A DNA stretch of 64,000 bases from Mucilaginibacter pineti. Lineage in GTDB: Bacteria; Bacteroidota; Bacteroidia; Sphingobacteriales; Sphingobacteriaceae. The DNA lies in the NCBI RefSeq assembly GCF_900101875.1, contig NZ_FNAI01000015.1:62001-126000 (forward strand), read 5' to 3'. Made by a program: the position numbers and the translations under genes. The stretch's first letter is position 1; the number at the start of each line of letters is the position of its first letter. Positions 1-7,319 of the stretch are shown here, one piece after another. Under the pieces are notes generated by a model that saw only the letters and a program-made list of their open reading frames with translations, did not search any database and was not told the origin of the DNA.

Positions 1-729
1 GCTCTTTTAGCAAAAATCTATCTTGCGATGGCCGATTATACTAATGCTTACCAATATGCAGACCTCGCATTGAAGTCCAATAACTCGCTGTTGGACTATA
101 ACACCTTAAGCCCGACCAGTTCTGCACCATTTCCCACGTTCGCAAAGGGCAATTCTGAAATTATCTATTATGCCTATACCTATGGTTGTACCATAGCCTG
201 GTATAATGGGTCAGTTACCGGCCGTATCACACCAGATTTGTATAATACTTATGCCAATGGAGACTTAAGGAAAACCCTGTTTTTCGTGGCAGATGGTAAC
301 GGTTATTTTCGGCCGAAAGCTGGCTATGCTGCAAAGGCTAATAATTTTTGCGGAATTGCGAACAATGAAATTTATTTGATTAGGGCAGAAAGCGCAGTTA
401 GGACTGGTAATGTTCAGGTAGCATTGGCCGATCTGAATGCGTTGCTTAAAAAACGTTTTACAACTGCAACATTCACAACTGTCACCATAACCGATCCACA
501 GGCTTTATTGACTACCATTTTATTAGAACGACGTAAAGAACTTCCGTTAACTGGCAATCTAAGGTGGGAAGACCTAAGGCGGTTGAATCTGGAAAGTGGC
601 TCCGGTGTTACTTTGCATCGGACATATCATAATACTACCTACACCTTGACTTCGGGAGATAATAGGTATGTACTACCAATTCCATCCGACGAAATTACTC
701 TTGAAGACCTTCAACAAAACCCCCGCTAA
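1..729 (+). CDS. RagB/SusD family nutrient-uptake lipoprotein, C-terminal part (5' end outside window)
   Basis: The reading frame is open from base 1, before the first ATG at 28, so this is the C-terminal portion of a longer gene. SusD proteins are outer-membrane lipoproteins that bind substrate at the cell surface and pair with a SusC TonB-dependent channel. The visible part has a TPR-like helix near the start (ALLAKIYLAMADYTNAYQYA), a family-type stretch EIYLIRAESAVRTGN, and the usual SusD ending in which a RYVLPIP motif precedes a C-terminal QNPR. The next gene starts 2 bases after the stop, so the two are co-transcribed. A SusC gene is expected upstream, outside the window. The substrate cannot be read from the sequence. 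Confidence 0.85.
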   Translation, partial: ALLAKIYLAMADYTNAYQYADLALKSNNSLLDYNTLSPTSSAPFPTFAKGNSEIIYYAYTYGCTIAWYNGSVTGRITPDLYNTYANGDLRKTLFFVADGNGYFRPKAGYAAKANNFCGIANNEIYLIRAESAVRTGNVQVALADLNALLKKRFTTATFTTVTITDPQALLTTILLERRKELPLTGNLRWEDLRRLNLESGSGVTLHRTYHNTTYTLTSGDNRYVLPIPSDEITLEDLQQNPR

Positions 730-731
730 TC

Positions 732-2300
732 ATGAAATCTTTGAAATTCAGTTTACTTTTTATTATCACTTTGGCATGGTCATGCTGCGTTTATGGCCAG
801 AAGTCGTCTCTTAAACCAACGAAAAACCAATCAGCAATACCGCATTTTAAAATACATATACATTATCCAGAAGCAGAGAAAGGAGATCAGTTTGGATTCA
901 ATGTGTCTACGCATACACCGGTATCGAGATTGGCAGGCAGTTCGGAATTTAAACAATTTGTTATTTCTCAAAGTGCAGAGGGTGACTATGAAATTGATTT
1001 ACCATTATCGCCAGATCAGATAAATAAAGGAATCTATGTTACTGCCTTCGATATAAATAATGGCACTAAACCAATGGTAGATAGCAATTCAAAAAGTAAT
1101 TTTAATCTAAGTGCTGAAATCTTGGATAATTATTTTTTTCAATATGGAGACAATGTAGTTGTTGATGTCAAAAGGAAACCTGGCTATCAACCGGGAATTG
1201 CGGCTATGAATAATTTTGTACTTAAATTCCAAGGCAATGGCCATGATAAATGTCAGCTTAGAAGCGACGTAGACTCCATGCGATATGCACAAGATTTTAT
1301 ATACGACTACTGTACCACGGATTCATCCTTCGTTAAAAAAAATCACAGTGTTATCCTTGCGCATAAGCTTTTATCATATTTAAACCCTTATAGCAAGCTC
1401 ATGAATTACCAGGCATTTGAAGAATTAAAGATACATGCTTTTTTTTCTTCAGCTGCGGCAGAAGCTTTGGGAACGCGGATGTTCGTGCATGAACGCTGTA
1501 AGCAATCATCTAAAGAGTTCAAAGCAAAATTTGCACACGATCTGGATATCTCAGATACCTTGCGTTGGTCCGGATTCAACCGACAATCTTTGTATGATAG
1601 TTATGATTTTTGGAAATCGGAAGTGGAAAAATACTACGCTGTATCAGATATTCAAAATCACAAATGGTTTGCTGACAGCTTAACCTCGCCTATAAGCAAA
1701 ATCACAGATTCAGAAATCAAAGAACGACTTTATTTGTTGCTTGCAACTGAATTTTCAGGGAGTTTTCATAATTACACAGCCTATCTGCAAAATGCTTCGC
1801 CATATATCACAACTGCTAAAGGCAAAGCATTATTGCGCGAACTGGTTCGGACAACAGTGGGTCAAAAAGCCTTTAACTTTAATCTTACGGATGTTAACGG
1901 TAGCAATATAAAATTGTCAGATTTTAAGGGAAAAGTGGTGTTTGTCGATTTTTGGTATACCGGTTGTGAAAACTGCCGAAGTTATTATGATTCCGTACTT
2001 TCAAAAGTCGAAGAGAAATATAAGTCAAGACCAGATATCGTGTTTATAACTATTTCAATAGATAAGAATAAAGACTTTTGGGTTAAAAGCCTTCAAGGCG
2101 GCCATTATACATCAAAAACAGCAATCAATCTTCGAACTAATGGTAAAGGGATGGATGATGACGCGATAAGATTTTATGACGTTCAAACTTTTCCACGACC
2201 ATTGATTATCGATAGGGATCAAATTATTTTTAAAATTGATGGTAGCCTTCGGGAAGAGTACGCACTCATAAATGCAATTAATGAAGCCTCAAGTCTTTAA
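732..2300 (+). CDS. TlpA-like thioredoxin-domain protein, exported
   Basis: This is a 522-residue protein with an N-terminal signal peptide (hydrophobic residues about 5-22, ending YGQ). Residues about 25-375 are a long helical region without a recognised catalytic motif. The C-terminal 140 residues are a TlpA/AhpC-type thioredoxin fold: a 'FNLTDVNG' entry strand, then VVFVDFWYTGCENC with the redox pair C412/C415, and a late FPRPLIIDR cis-proline region. The family reduces or shuffles disulfides in the periplasm. It is coupled to the SusD gene (2-base gap) and converges on an operon with a MauE-type redox protein and a small exported peptide that has two cysteines, a possible substrate. The redox partner is inferred, not shown. 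Confidence 0.8.
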   Translation: MKSLKFSLLFIITLAWSCCVYGQKSSLKPTKNQSAIPHFKIHIHYPEAEKGDQFGFNVSTHTPVSRLAGSSEFKQFVISQSAEGDYEIDLPLSPDQINKGIYVTAFDINNGTKPMVDSNSKSNFNLSAEILDNYFFQYGDNVVVDVKRKPGYQPGIAAMNNFVLKFQGNGHDKCQLRSDVDSMRYAQDFIYDYCTTDSSFVKKNHSVILAHKLLSYLNPYSKLMNYQAFEELKIHAFFSSAAAEALGTRMFVHERCKQSSKEFKAKFAHDLDISDTLRWSGFNRQSLYDSYDFWKSEVEKYYAVSDIQNHKWFADSLTSPISKITDSEIKERLYLLLATEFSGSFHNYTAYLQNASPYITTAKGKALLRELVRTTVGQKAFNFNLTDVNGSNIKLSDFKGKVVFVDFWYTGCENCRSYYDSVLSKVEEKYKSRPDIVFITISIDKNKDFWVKSLQGGHYTSKTAINLRTNGKGMDDDAIRFYDVQTFPRPLIIDRDQIIFKIDGSLREEYALINAINEASSL

Positions 2301-2312
2301 GACATCGTTTCA

Positions 2313-2352
2313 AAAATGACGGAGTTAACAAATTAACTAATTCCGTCATTTT
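2313..2352. terminator. Bidirectional hairpin terminator between convergent genes
   Basis: A perfect 11-bp stem (AAAATGACGGA at 2313-2323 with its complement at 2342-2352) has an AT-rich loop. It is flanked by A runs on one side and T runs on the other, so it can stop transcription from both the TlpA-like gene and the opposing small gene. Confidence 0.75.
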
Positions 2353-2358
2353 CGCTAC

Positions 2359-2661
2359 TTATTTGGCATGGTAGGTTCCCATGTCCTGTACGTTAGCATT
2401 TGATTTGGCGATATTGCCGTTTGCGTCAGGTGCTACAGCAGACGTTACAGTACAAATTCTTGTACTTTGAGAACAACCGAAGGTCGGACTCAAGGCAGTA
2501 ACGTGGTAAGAGTTTAAGCTGGTAGATACCACGCCCCACGTTGTGCTGTCCTGGTGTTTTGGTGCGTTCATTGCATAAGCACCGCCCAAGCTCATAATGG
2601 TTACAATGGCTACCATTGCAATTCTTGCTTTTTGTAAAAAGCTTTTTTTAGAGTTTAACAT
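2359..2661 (-). CDS. Small exported Ser/Thr-rich protein (DUF6520-like)
   Basis: This is a 100-residue protein with a basic N-terminus, a hydrophobic core and a likely signal cleavage after GGAYA (about residue 30). The mature part of about 70 residues is rich in Ser, Thr, Asn and Ala. It has two cysteines six residues apart (C-SQSTRI-C) and no membrane segment. The organisation resembles DUF6520-type peptides of Bacteroidota; that is a recollection of family shape, not a search result. It is the last gene of a minus-strand operon after a LanKC-like kinase and a MauE-type protein, with an 84-base gap from the latter. The context suggests a secreted peptide whose cysteines or hydroxy residues may be modified. 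Function unknown. Confidence 0.6.
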   Translation of the reverse strand: MLNSKKSFLQKARIAMVAIVTIMSLGGAYAMNAPKHQDSTTWGVVSTSLNSYHVTALSPTFGCSQSTRICTVTSAVAPDANGNIAKSNANVQDMGTYHAK

Positions 2662-2745
2662 AACTTTAAAATTTAGTTTTATTTTTTTTGCTTACTCTTT
2701 TCGCAGGTTTTCAGCTTTCCCCTGATTCGTCGCGCATTGAATATT

Positions 2746-3198
2746 TTAAATAGCAGCCTTTTTCAAAGCGCTACTTTTTGAGTTTGCTTCTTTACTTTCG
2801 ATTATAAGGCCAGCTATTGCCATCCCCAGGAATAAAAGGTTAAAAATGAGGTGTGTCGGCCAGCTCATTGCCTGGAATACGCCGGCACAACCACATGGAA
2901 CCCGCTTAAAAACATGAAATACAGCCAGGCCGACGTAAATAGTGAAAGCAAGCATCAGTATCATAGAAAGATATAATCCAAATTTTCTTAATTTTATTCT
3001 TAATAACGAGATGCCTGCTATTATTTCTATCAGCGGGACACCAACAGTCAATACAGGGTCTACACTTCGCGGAAAAGGTTGGTTATGGATAGCCCTAAAA
3101 AAATGGCGCATATCAATCAGCTTACTGAAAGCCGTATACAAGAATAATAAGGCCAATAAATAAATAATCAGCTCATACAGCCATTGATGCTTTTTCAT
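2746..3198 (-). CDS. MauE/DoxX-family redox-associated membrane protein
   Basis: This is a 150-residue inner-membrane protein with four hydrophobic segments (about residues 9-28, 48-66, 74-96 and 112-134). A Cys pair in a PCGCAG motif lies near residue 105, in the loop before the last segment. MauE/DoxX proteins pass electrons to or from periplasmic disulfides, as in methylamine dehydrogenase maturation. Its start lies inside the 3' end of the upstream kinase gene (26-base overlap), which points to translational coupling. Together with the small exported two-Cys protein downstream and the TlpA-like protein opposite, it makes a plausible disulfide-handling set. The partner assignment is inference. 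Confidence 0.75.
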   Translation of the reverse strand: MKKHQWLYELIIYLLALLFLYTAFSKLIDMRHFFRAIHNQPFPRSVDPVLTVGVPLIEIIAGISLLRIKLRKFGLYLSMILMLAFTIYVGLAVFHVFKRVPCGCAGVFQAMSWPTHLIFNLLFLGMAIAGLIIESKEANSKSSALKKAAI

Positions 3199-4555
3199 GA
3201 TTTAAGGTTAAGGTTTTTAATAATTGGTTTTGCACCGTCGCAATTATCATTTCTATATCTGGTCTCTCTGAACGGCTGTAACTCAGACATTTCATAACGA
3301 GCTCACAGAGTCCTTTTTCACCAGTCAACCGAAACAGCTTAACTTTTAATTGCTGATGATTATTGCCAATAAATTCCGAAGTTTTACATCCTGTCATCAC
3401 AAAACAAAGCAATGCCCCAAGTGAGTATATATCTTCTGCGGGATCAGGAACAGCATGTTGTATCTGCTCTGGTGCCACATAACCAAATGTACCAAGCAGG
3501 AATGGTGGATTTGGTTCACATTTTATAAAGGAATAGCTAAGCTCAAAATCAATTATGCACAGTTTTCCATCGTCAAGTACAATTAAATTACTATCAGTAA
3601 CATCCCGGTGCACAATGCCTGCCTCATGAATACTTTTAACCAATTCAACTGCTTGAATAAAATACCCAAGTAATTTTTGTTGGAGCGGTCTATCTAGGTC
3701 TATCCATTTTTTTCCGACCAAAGCATCGCTTATCACATTGCCAAGTGAGTCGCCTTCTGCATAATTGAACACTAGGTAATGGTAATCACCGGAGCTAAAA
3801 TGATCGATAACGTCAGGCGTATAAACTTTTCCTCGCAAGAATTCATGGACTTCCTTTTGCCATTGTAAACGATCCTTCATATCCCTGTCGAAATGATCAT
3901 CCAGGGCAACAGGATTGCCTTGTTTAATGAGGCACCAATCAAACTTTAATCGCTTTAAATTGATGGCCTTGTAAATATTTCCTTTTGTAGAAGTTCTCAA
4001 AAGCTGAATTGGCAAATATGCTTTGCCGATAAGGTTGAGTGTGCTTTTTCGCTTTTTATATTGCTTGGGAAATTCAAACGGGAAGTTTTTTATGTCGGGC
4101 GCAATCAATTTAAAATCGTTATGGCCTTTATTTAGAATCCTTTGAATATATATCACTTCGCTTACTCGCTGAGATTTTAGAATACTCGGCCCTTTGTATT
4201 TTTCAGTTACTAATTTTAATTGGATCAGTAATGATTTTGCTTCTGCAATATCATTAGGGAAAATGCTAACCACTTTACCAGCTTCTTCATCTCCGAATGC
4301 TCCTGCATTTAGCCGATACTGGTCTTGTTGACTTTTGATAATCCTGTATGCGGCTCGGCTTTTCTTTAAAATAGGCAAGATAGTTTGAAGTAACTTCGGC
4401 GCATCGAGCGTCCTTGAGCTAATTAAGATGACATAGCCCACATCAGCTGACGCTTTACCAACCATTAGCGTTTTTTCATCTTCTTTGAATCGAATTCCCG
4501 CGCTTTTGAGAATGGGCGCATAATTAATAAGGTGCACGTTAAATGCCTTTTCCAT
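3173..4555 (-). CDS. LanKC-like Ser/Thr protein kinase without a cyclase domain
   Basis: The ATG at 4555 gives 460 residues. An alternative start at 4603 would place the start almost on the Crp-like site. Residues about 1-180 resemble the N-terminal part of class III/IV lanthipeptide synthetases: a region with an AGAFGDEEAGK-VVSIFP block, followed by GPSILKSQR. Residues about 180-460 form a protein kinase fold with Lys211 in CLIKQG, HRD at 316-318 with Asn five residues on, and DFE at 336-338 in place of DFG, a variant typical of LanKC enzymes. The LanC cyclase domain is absent. The family phosphorylates Ser/Thr of precursor peptides, but here the substrate is unknown. The protein is cytosolic, with no signal peptide. 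An ordinary signalling kinase is the main alternative. Confidence 0.7.
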   Translation of the reverse strand: MEKAFNVHLINYAPILKSAGIRFKEDEKTLMVGKASADVGYVILISSRTLDAPKLLQTILPILKKSRAAYRIIKSQQDQYRLNAGAFGDEEAGKVVSIFPNDIAEAKSLLIQLKLVTEKYKGPSILKSQRVSEVIYIQRILNKGHNDFKLIAPDIKNFPFEFPKQYKKRKSTLNLIGKAYLPIQLLRTSTKGNIYKAINLKRLKFDWCLIKQGNPVALDDHFDRDMKDRLQWQKEVHEFLRGKVYTPDVIDHFSSGDYHYLVFNYAEGDSLGNVISDALVGKKWIDLDRPLQQKLLGYFIQAVELVKSIHEAGIVHRDVTDSNLIVLDDGKLCIIDFELSYSFIKCEPNPPFLLGTFGYVAPEQIQHAVPDPAEDIYSLGALLCFVMTGCKTSEFIGNNHQQLKVKLFRLTGEKGLCELVMKCLSYSRSERPDIEMIIATVQNQLLKTLTLNHEKASMAV

Positions 4556-4612
4556 AGCCGTAAAGTTTTCATAGATAACCTTGTAAAGGTATATGGGGAA
4601 CAATTAATGCGC

Positions 4613-4628
4613 TGTGATCTCGATCACC
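4613..4628 (-). promoter_or_regulatory. Crp/Fnr-type operator upstream of the kinase operon
   Basis: The 16 bases match TGTGA-N6-TCACA at nine of ten conserved positions (TGTGA at 4613-4617, TCACC at 4624-4628). Further GATCAC half-sites occur at 4644-4649 and 4678-4683, and an 18-19 bp direct repeat starts at 4621 and 4643. On the minus strand a TACCTTTA box (4591-4584) resembles the Bacteroidota -7 element. It puts the operator centre roughly 40-45 bases upstream of the inferred start of transcription, as in class II Crp activation. The adjacent Crp-family gene carries the matching RExxxR recognition helix. Confidence 0.55.
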
Positions 4629-4679
4629 AGTTTTGTAAAAGTCGATCACCAGTTTTTGTAATCAAATGGGTGTGTTTGA

Positions 4680-5246
4680 TCACTTTTCCCGGCCCATGAG
4701 CCTGCTAAGGTTTTCTCGTGTCATGTTAAGATGGGATGCAATGAGGCGGACTGATGCAAATTTGAAGATATCCGGACAGCTTTTACGAAACTGGTAATAA
4801 CGTTCTTCGGCCGTCCATGTCATGAGGCGGCTTTTGAAAAGGTCCTGATAAAATCGCTGGCGATTGAAGATATGGATCAGCGTCTGAGTTTCCTGGTATT
4901 TTTCAAGATTGCGAAGCGATTCGTAAGAAAGTGAAATAAGGGTAGTAGGCATTAATATTTCAAGATAGTAGTCTGTGGGTTCTTTCCAGTATGCTTTGTG
5001 GGAAAAGATGATTTCATTTTCGAGGTAAAAGCTGAGTGTATGTTCCTTTCCCGTCTGGTCGAAGTAGTAAGTCCGAGCAAACCCTGTTTGCAGGAACCAC
5101 AGGCGGTTCTCAACCTGTCCTGCTGAATGAATGATTTGGTGGGGTTTGTATTGTTCTTCCTCTAATAATATTTTTAGTTCTCCGAGCATTTGTGTGGACA
5201 GATCGACTATTCTCGCTAAAAATATGATGAATGGTTCTGTATTCAT
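4680..5246 (-). CDS. Crp/Fnr family transcriptional regulator
   Basis: The start at 5246 (MNTEPF) gives 188 residues; an in-frame upstream ATG at 5270 would add eight. Residues about 20-130 form a cupin-like sensor domain (HQIIHSAGQVENRLWFLQTGFARTYY region). Residues about 140-188 form a winged helix whose recognition helix reads TRENLSRL, with the R-E-x-x-x-R pattern that in E. coli Crp contacts TGTGA. The sensor lacks an obvious cAMP phosphate-binding RxS motif and has no Fnr cysteines, so the ligand is unknown. Its stop lies 125 bases before the kinase start on the same strand, with a Crp-like site in that gap. Confidence 0.85.
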   Translation of the reverse strand: MNTEPFIIFLARIVDLSTQMLGELKILLEEEQYKPHQIIHSAGQVENRLWFLQTGFARTYYFDQTGKEHTLSFYLENEIIFSHKAYWKEPTDYYLEILMPTTLISLSYESLRNLEKYQETQTLIHIFNRQRFYQDLFKSRLMTWTAEERYYQFRKSCPDIFKFASVRLIASHLNMTRENLSRLMGREK

Positions 5247-5344
5247 ATTACAGAATATTAATAATAACAATTCCGGTTTAGTTGTTCACTGGCCTATTGG
5301 CCAGCAGCAGAGGCCAAAATTAAGCGACCAAAAAGAATAAAAAT

Positions 5345-5406
5345 GGGACATGCTCGAAAAATTGCGTAATAATTAAAAAAAAGTTAATTAATTATTACCA
5401 TGTCCC
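5345..5406. promoter_or_regulatory. Long interrupted inverted repeat upstream of the oxoamine synthase operon
   Basis: Left elements GGGACATG (5345-5352) and GTAATAATTA (5366-5375) are separated by 13 bases. Their exact complements are contiguous on the right, TAATTATTAC (5389-5398) and CATGTCCC (5399-5406). It can be read as two nested dyads or as a hairpin with a 13-base bulge. It lies about 50 bases before the start of the downstream operon and between divergent genes, so an operator is the likeliest role. Confidence 0.5.
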
Positions 5407-5457
5407 AACTTTTCAGAAATTGTAGTTCTATTTTAGGCGTATAATACCTGATGCCTT

Positions 5458-6726
5458 ATGAATATACCATATGAAAATGCCAGTTTCAAGGATTTTGAAA
5501 ACATTGAAGGGCAAAATATTTACACCACCGCGTCACAGTTTAAAGATTATCTGGATTTCTTAAAAGTTAACGGGCACCTGAACTACAGGATCGAGTCACT
5601 ATCACCTTGCGGCCCTGAAATGGAACTGTTGCTGCCGGGTGATGATGCACCGACACGTTGCGTTTGCCTGGTATCGAATGATTACCTGGGGTTCAGCCAA
5701 CACCCGAAAATAAAGGCGGCTGTGATCGACGGAGTGCAGCGTTTTGGGACCGGCTCGGGCGCCTCGCCCGCTATCGGCGGCCATTTTGTCTATCACCAGC
5801 AGTTAGAGGAAAAGATCGCCGGTTTTTATAAAAAGAAGGACGCGATCTTGTATACGACCGGCTATACAGCCAACAGCGCAACGCTGCAATGCTTATTGCA
5901 TAAAGAAGACCTGGCTATTTTGGATATGTCTGTGCATGCGAGTGTCTATGAGGGCTGCCTGAAGACCAATGTGAAAACATTCCTGCATAATAACATGGAG
6001 ATGCTGGAGCAGGTGCTTAAAAACGCGCAGGATAAATACCGGACTAAAATGGTGGTGATCGATGGGGTTTATAGCCAGGACGGCGATATTGCCTGTTTGG
6101 AAAAGATCGCTGAATTGACCCACAAATATGGAGCTTACCTGGTCGTGGATGATGCGCATGGCATTGGGGTTGTCGGCGATACTGGCCGGGGCGTGATCGA
6201 AATGTTTAATGCCTTTGACCAGGTGGATATTATCACCGGCACTTTTAGTAAGGCGCTGGGTAATATCGGCGGCTACGTGATCGCCGGTAATGAGATCATT
6301 ACCTACCTGAAATTCCAGTCGAAGCAGCATCTGTTTTCCACCACAGCTACTCCGGCAGTGATGGGTATTCTTAAAGCTATTGATCTGATCGACGAGGAAC
6401 CGCAATGGCGCGCGAAGCTTTGGGAAAATATAGATTATATAAAACAAGGCCTGATCAGTTTGGGTTTCGACGTGGGCACAACAGCGTCCGCGGTTATTCC
6501 CGTAAAGGTCGGCGACATCCCGAAGACGCTGGAGGCCGGGAGATTGCTGCTGAAGCTTGGAGTTTATACCAACCCGATTATGTATCCGGCTGTATCCAAA
6601 AAGAACTCGCGCATCAGGCTGAATGTTATGGCCGGTCATACGGTAGCGCAACTCGATCGGGTGCTGGCTGCATTTAAACAGGTGGATGAACAATTGGACA
6701 TTTCCGGTAACCATTTAAAATCGTAA
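5458..6726 (+). CDS. Alpha-oxoamine synthase (PLP-dependent acyl-CoA:amino acid condensing enzyme)
   Basis: This is a 422-residue fold-type I PLP enzyme of the 8-amino-7-oxononanoate synthase / serine palmitoyltransferase / CqsA group. Visible features are SNDYLGF at 73-79, GTGSGASPAIGG at 97-108, the DDAHG cofactor-binding motif at 231-235, and the PLP lysine K265 in GTFSKALG. These enzymes condense an acyl-CoA with an amino acid and release CO2, giving an aminoketone. Which acyl group or amino acid is used cannot be told. The N-terminus is about 30 residues longer than usual. It leads a three-gene unit with a GNAT enzyme (6-base gap) and a membrane LuxR-type regulator. This fits synthesis and sensing of a small signal, but sphingolipid or biotin chemistry is not excluded. 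Confidence 0.85.
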   Translation: MNIPYENASFKDFENIEGQNIYTTASQFKDYLDFLKVNGHLNYRIESLSPCGPEMELLLPGDDAPTRCVCLVSNDYLGFSQHPKIKAAVIDGVQRFGTGSGASPAIGGHFVYHQQLEEKIAGFYKKKDAILYTTGYTANSATLQCLLHKEDLAILDMSVHASVYEGCLKTNVKTFLHNNMEMLEQVLKNAQDKYRTKMVVIDGVYSQDGDIACLEKIAELTHKYGAYLVVDDAHGIGVVGDTGRGVIEMFNAFDQVDIITGTFSKALGNIGGYVIAGNEIITYLKFQSKQHLFSTTATPAVMGILKAIDLIDEEPQWRAKLWENIDYIKQGLISLGFDVGTTASAVIPVKVGDIPKTLEAGRLLLKLGVYTNPIMYPAVSKKNSRIRLNVMAGHTVAQLDRVLAAFKQVDEQLDISGNHLKS

Positions 6727-6732
6727 TCCACC

Positions 6733-7308
6733 ATGTTCAAAGCAGTTTATAGCGACAAGCAGCATGTCGTTTTTTTATTGACTCAGGCGTTTAAGGACAA
6801 CCGAAGCGTCAATTATGTCATCGGCCACAATAAATACACAACGATTCGATTGTACGCATTAATGGAATATTCCTTCGACATGTGCTTCAATTTTGGCGAG
6901 GTGTATTTATCGGATAACAGGGCTGCTTGTGCACTACTACTACCACCGAAGTCAAAGCGGACGAATTTATGCTCGGTATGGCTAGATATTAAATTAATCT
7001 TTCATGCCATCGGTATTGGGCGGATCGGCATCGCTCTTAAACGGGAAAGCGCTATAAAAGAACTACAATATAAGGGCGACATACAGTACCTATGGTTTAT
7101 CGGCGTTGACCCGGCACATCAGCACAAGGGCCTTGGTACAATTTTGCTGAATGAAATCTTAGCCAAATCTGATCAGGAAGGGCGGCCCGTTTGCCTGGAA
7201 ACTTCGACCCTCAAAAATCTACCCTGGTATGAAAACTTCGGATTTGAGATTTACGGGAAACTGGATTTAGGGTATGAACTTTATTTCTTAAAACGTGATA
7301 ACCGGTAA
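6733..7308 (+). CDS. GNAT family N-acetyltransferase
   Basis: This is a 191-residue protein. The acetyl-CoA binding signature is IQYLWFIGVDPAHQHKGLG, with the QxxGxG pattern QHKGLG near residue 137, followed by TILLNEILAKSD. The C-terminal CLETSTLKNLPWYENFGFE is typical of the family. The N-terminal third is less conserved. It sits 6 bases after an alpha-oxoamine synthase, whose aminoketone product is a chemically sensible substrate for N-acylation; this is inference. It is the middle gene of an operon ending with a LuxR-type regulator. Confidence 0.85.
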   Translation: MFKAVYSDKQHVVFLLTQAFKDNRSVNYVIGHNKYTTIRLYALMEYSFDMCFNFGEVYLSDNRAACALLLPPKSKRTNLCSVWLDIKLIFHAIGIGRIGIALKRESAIKELQYKGDIQYLWFIGVDPAHQHKGLGTILLNEILAKSDQEGRPVCLETSTLKNLPWYENFGFEIYGKLDLGYELYFLKRDNR

Positions 7309-7319
7309 TTAAAAATAAA

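Noticed and set aside
793..1023. Short plus-strand frame inside the TlpA-like gene
   Set aside because: Alternative frame of a clear gene.
5893..6714. Long minus-strand open frame opposite the oxoamine synthase (273 codons)
   Set aside because: Shadow of a well-supported gene with strong motifs; the translation has no family likeness.
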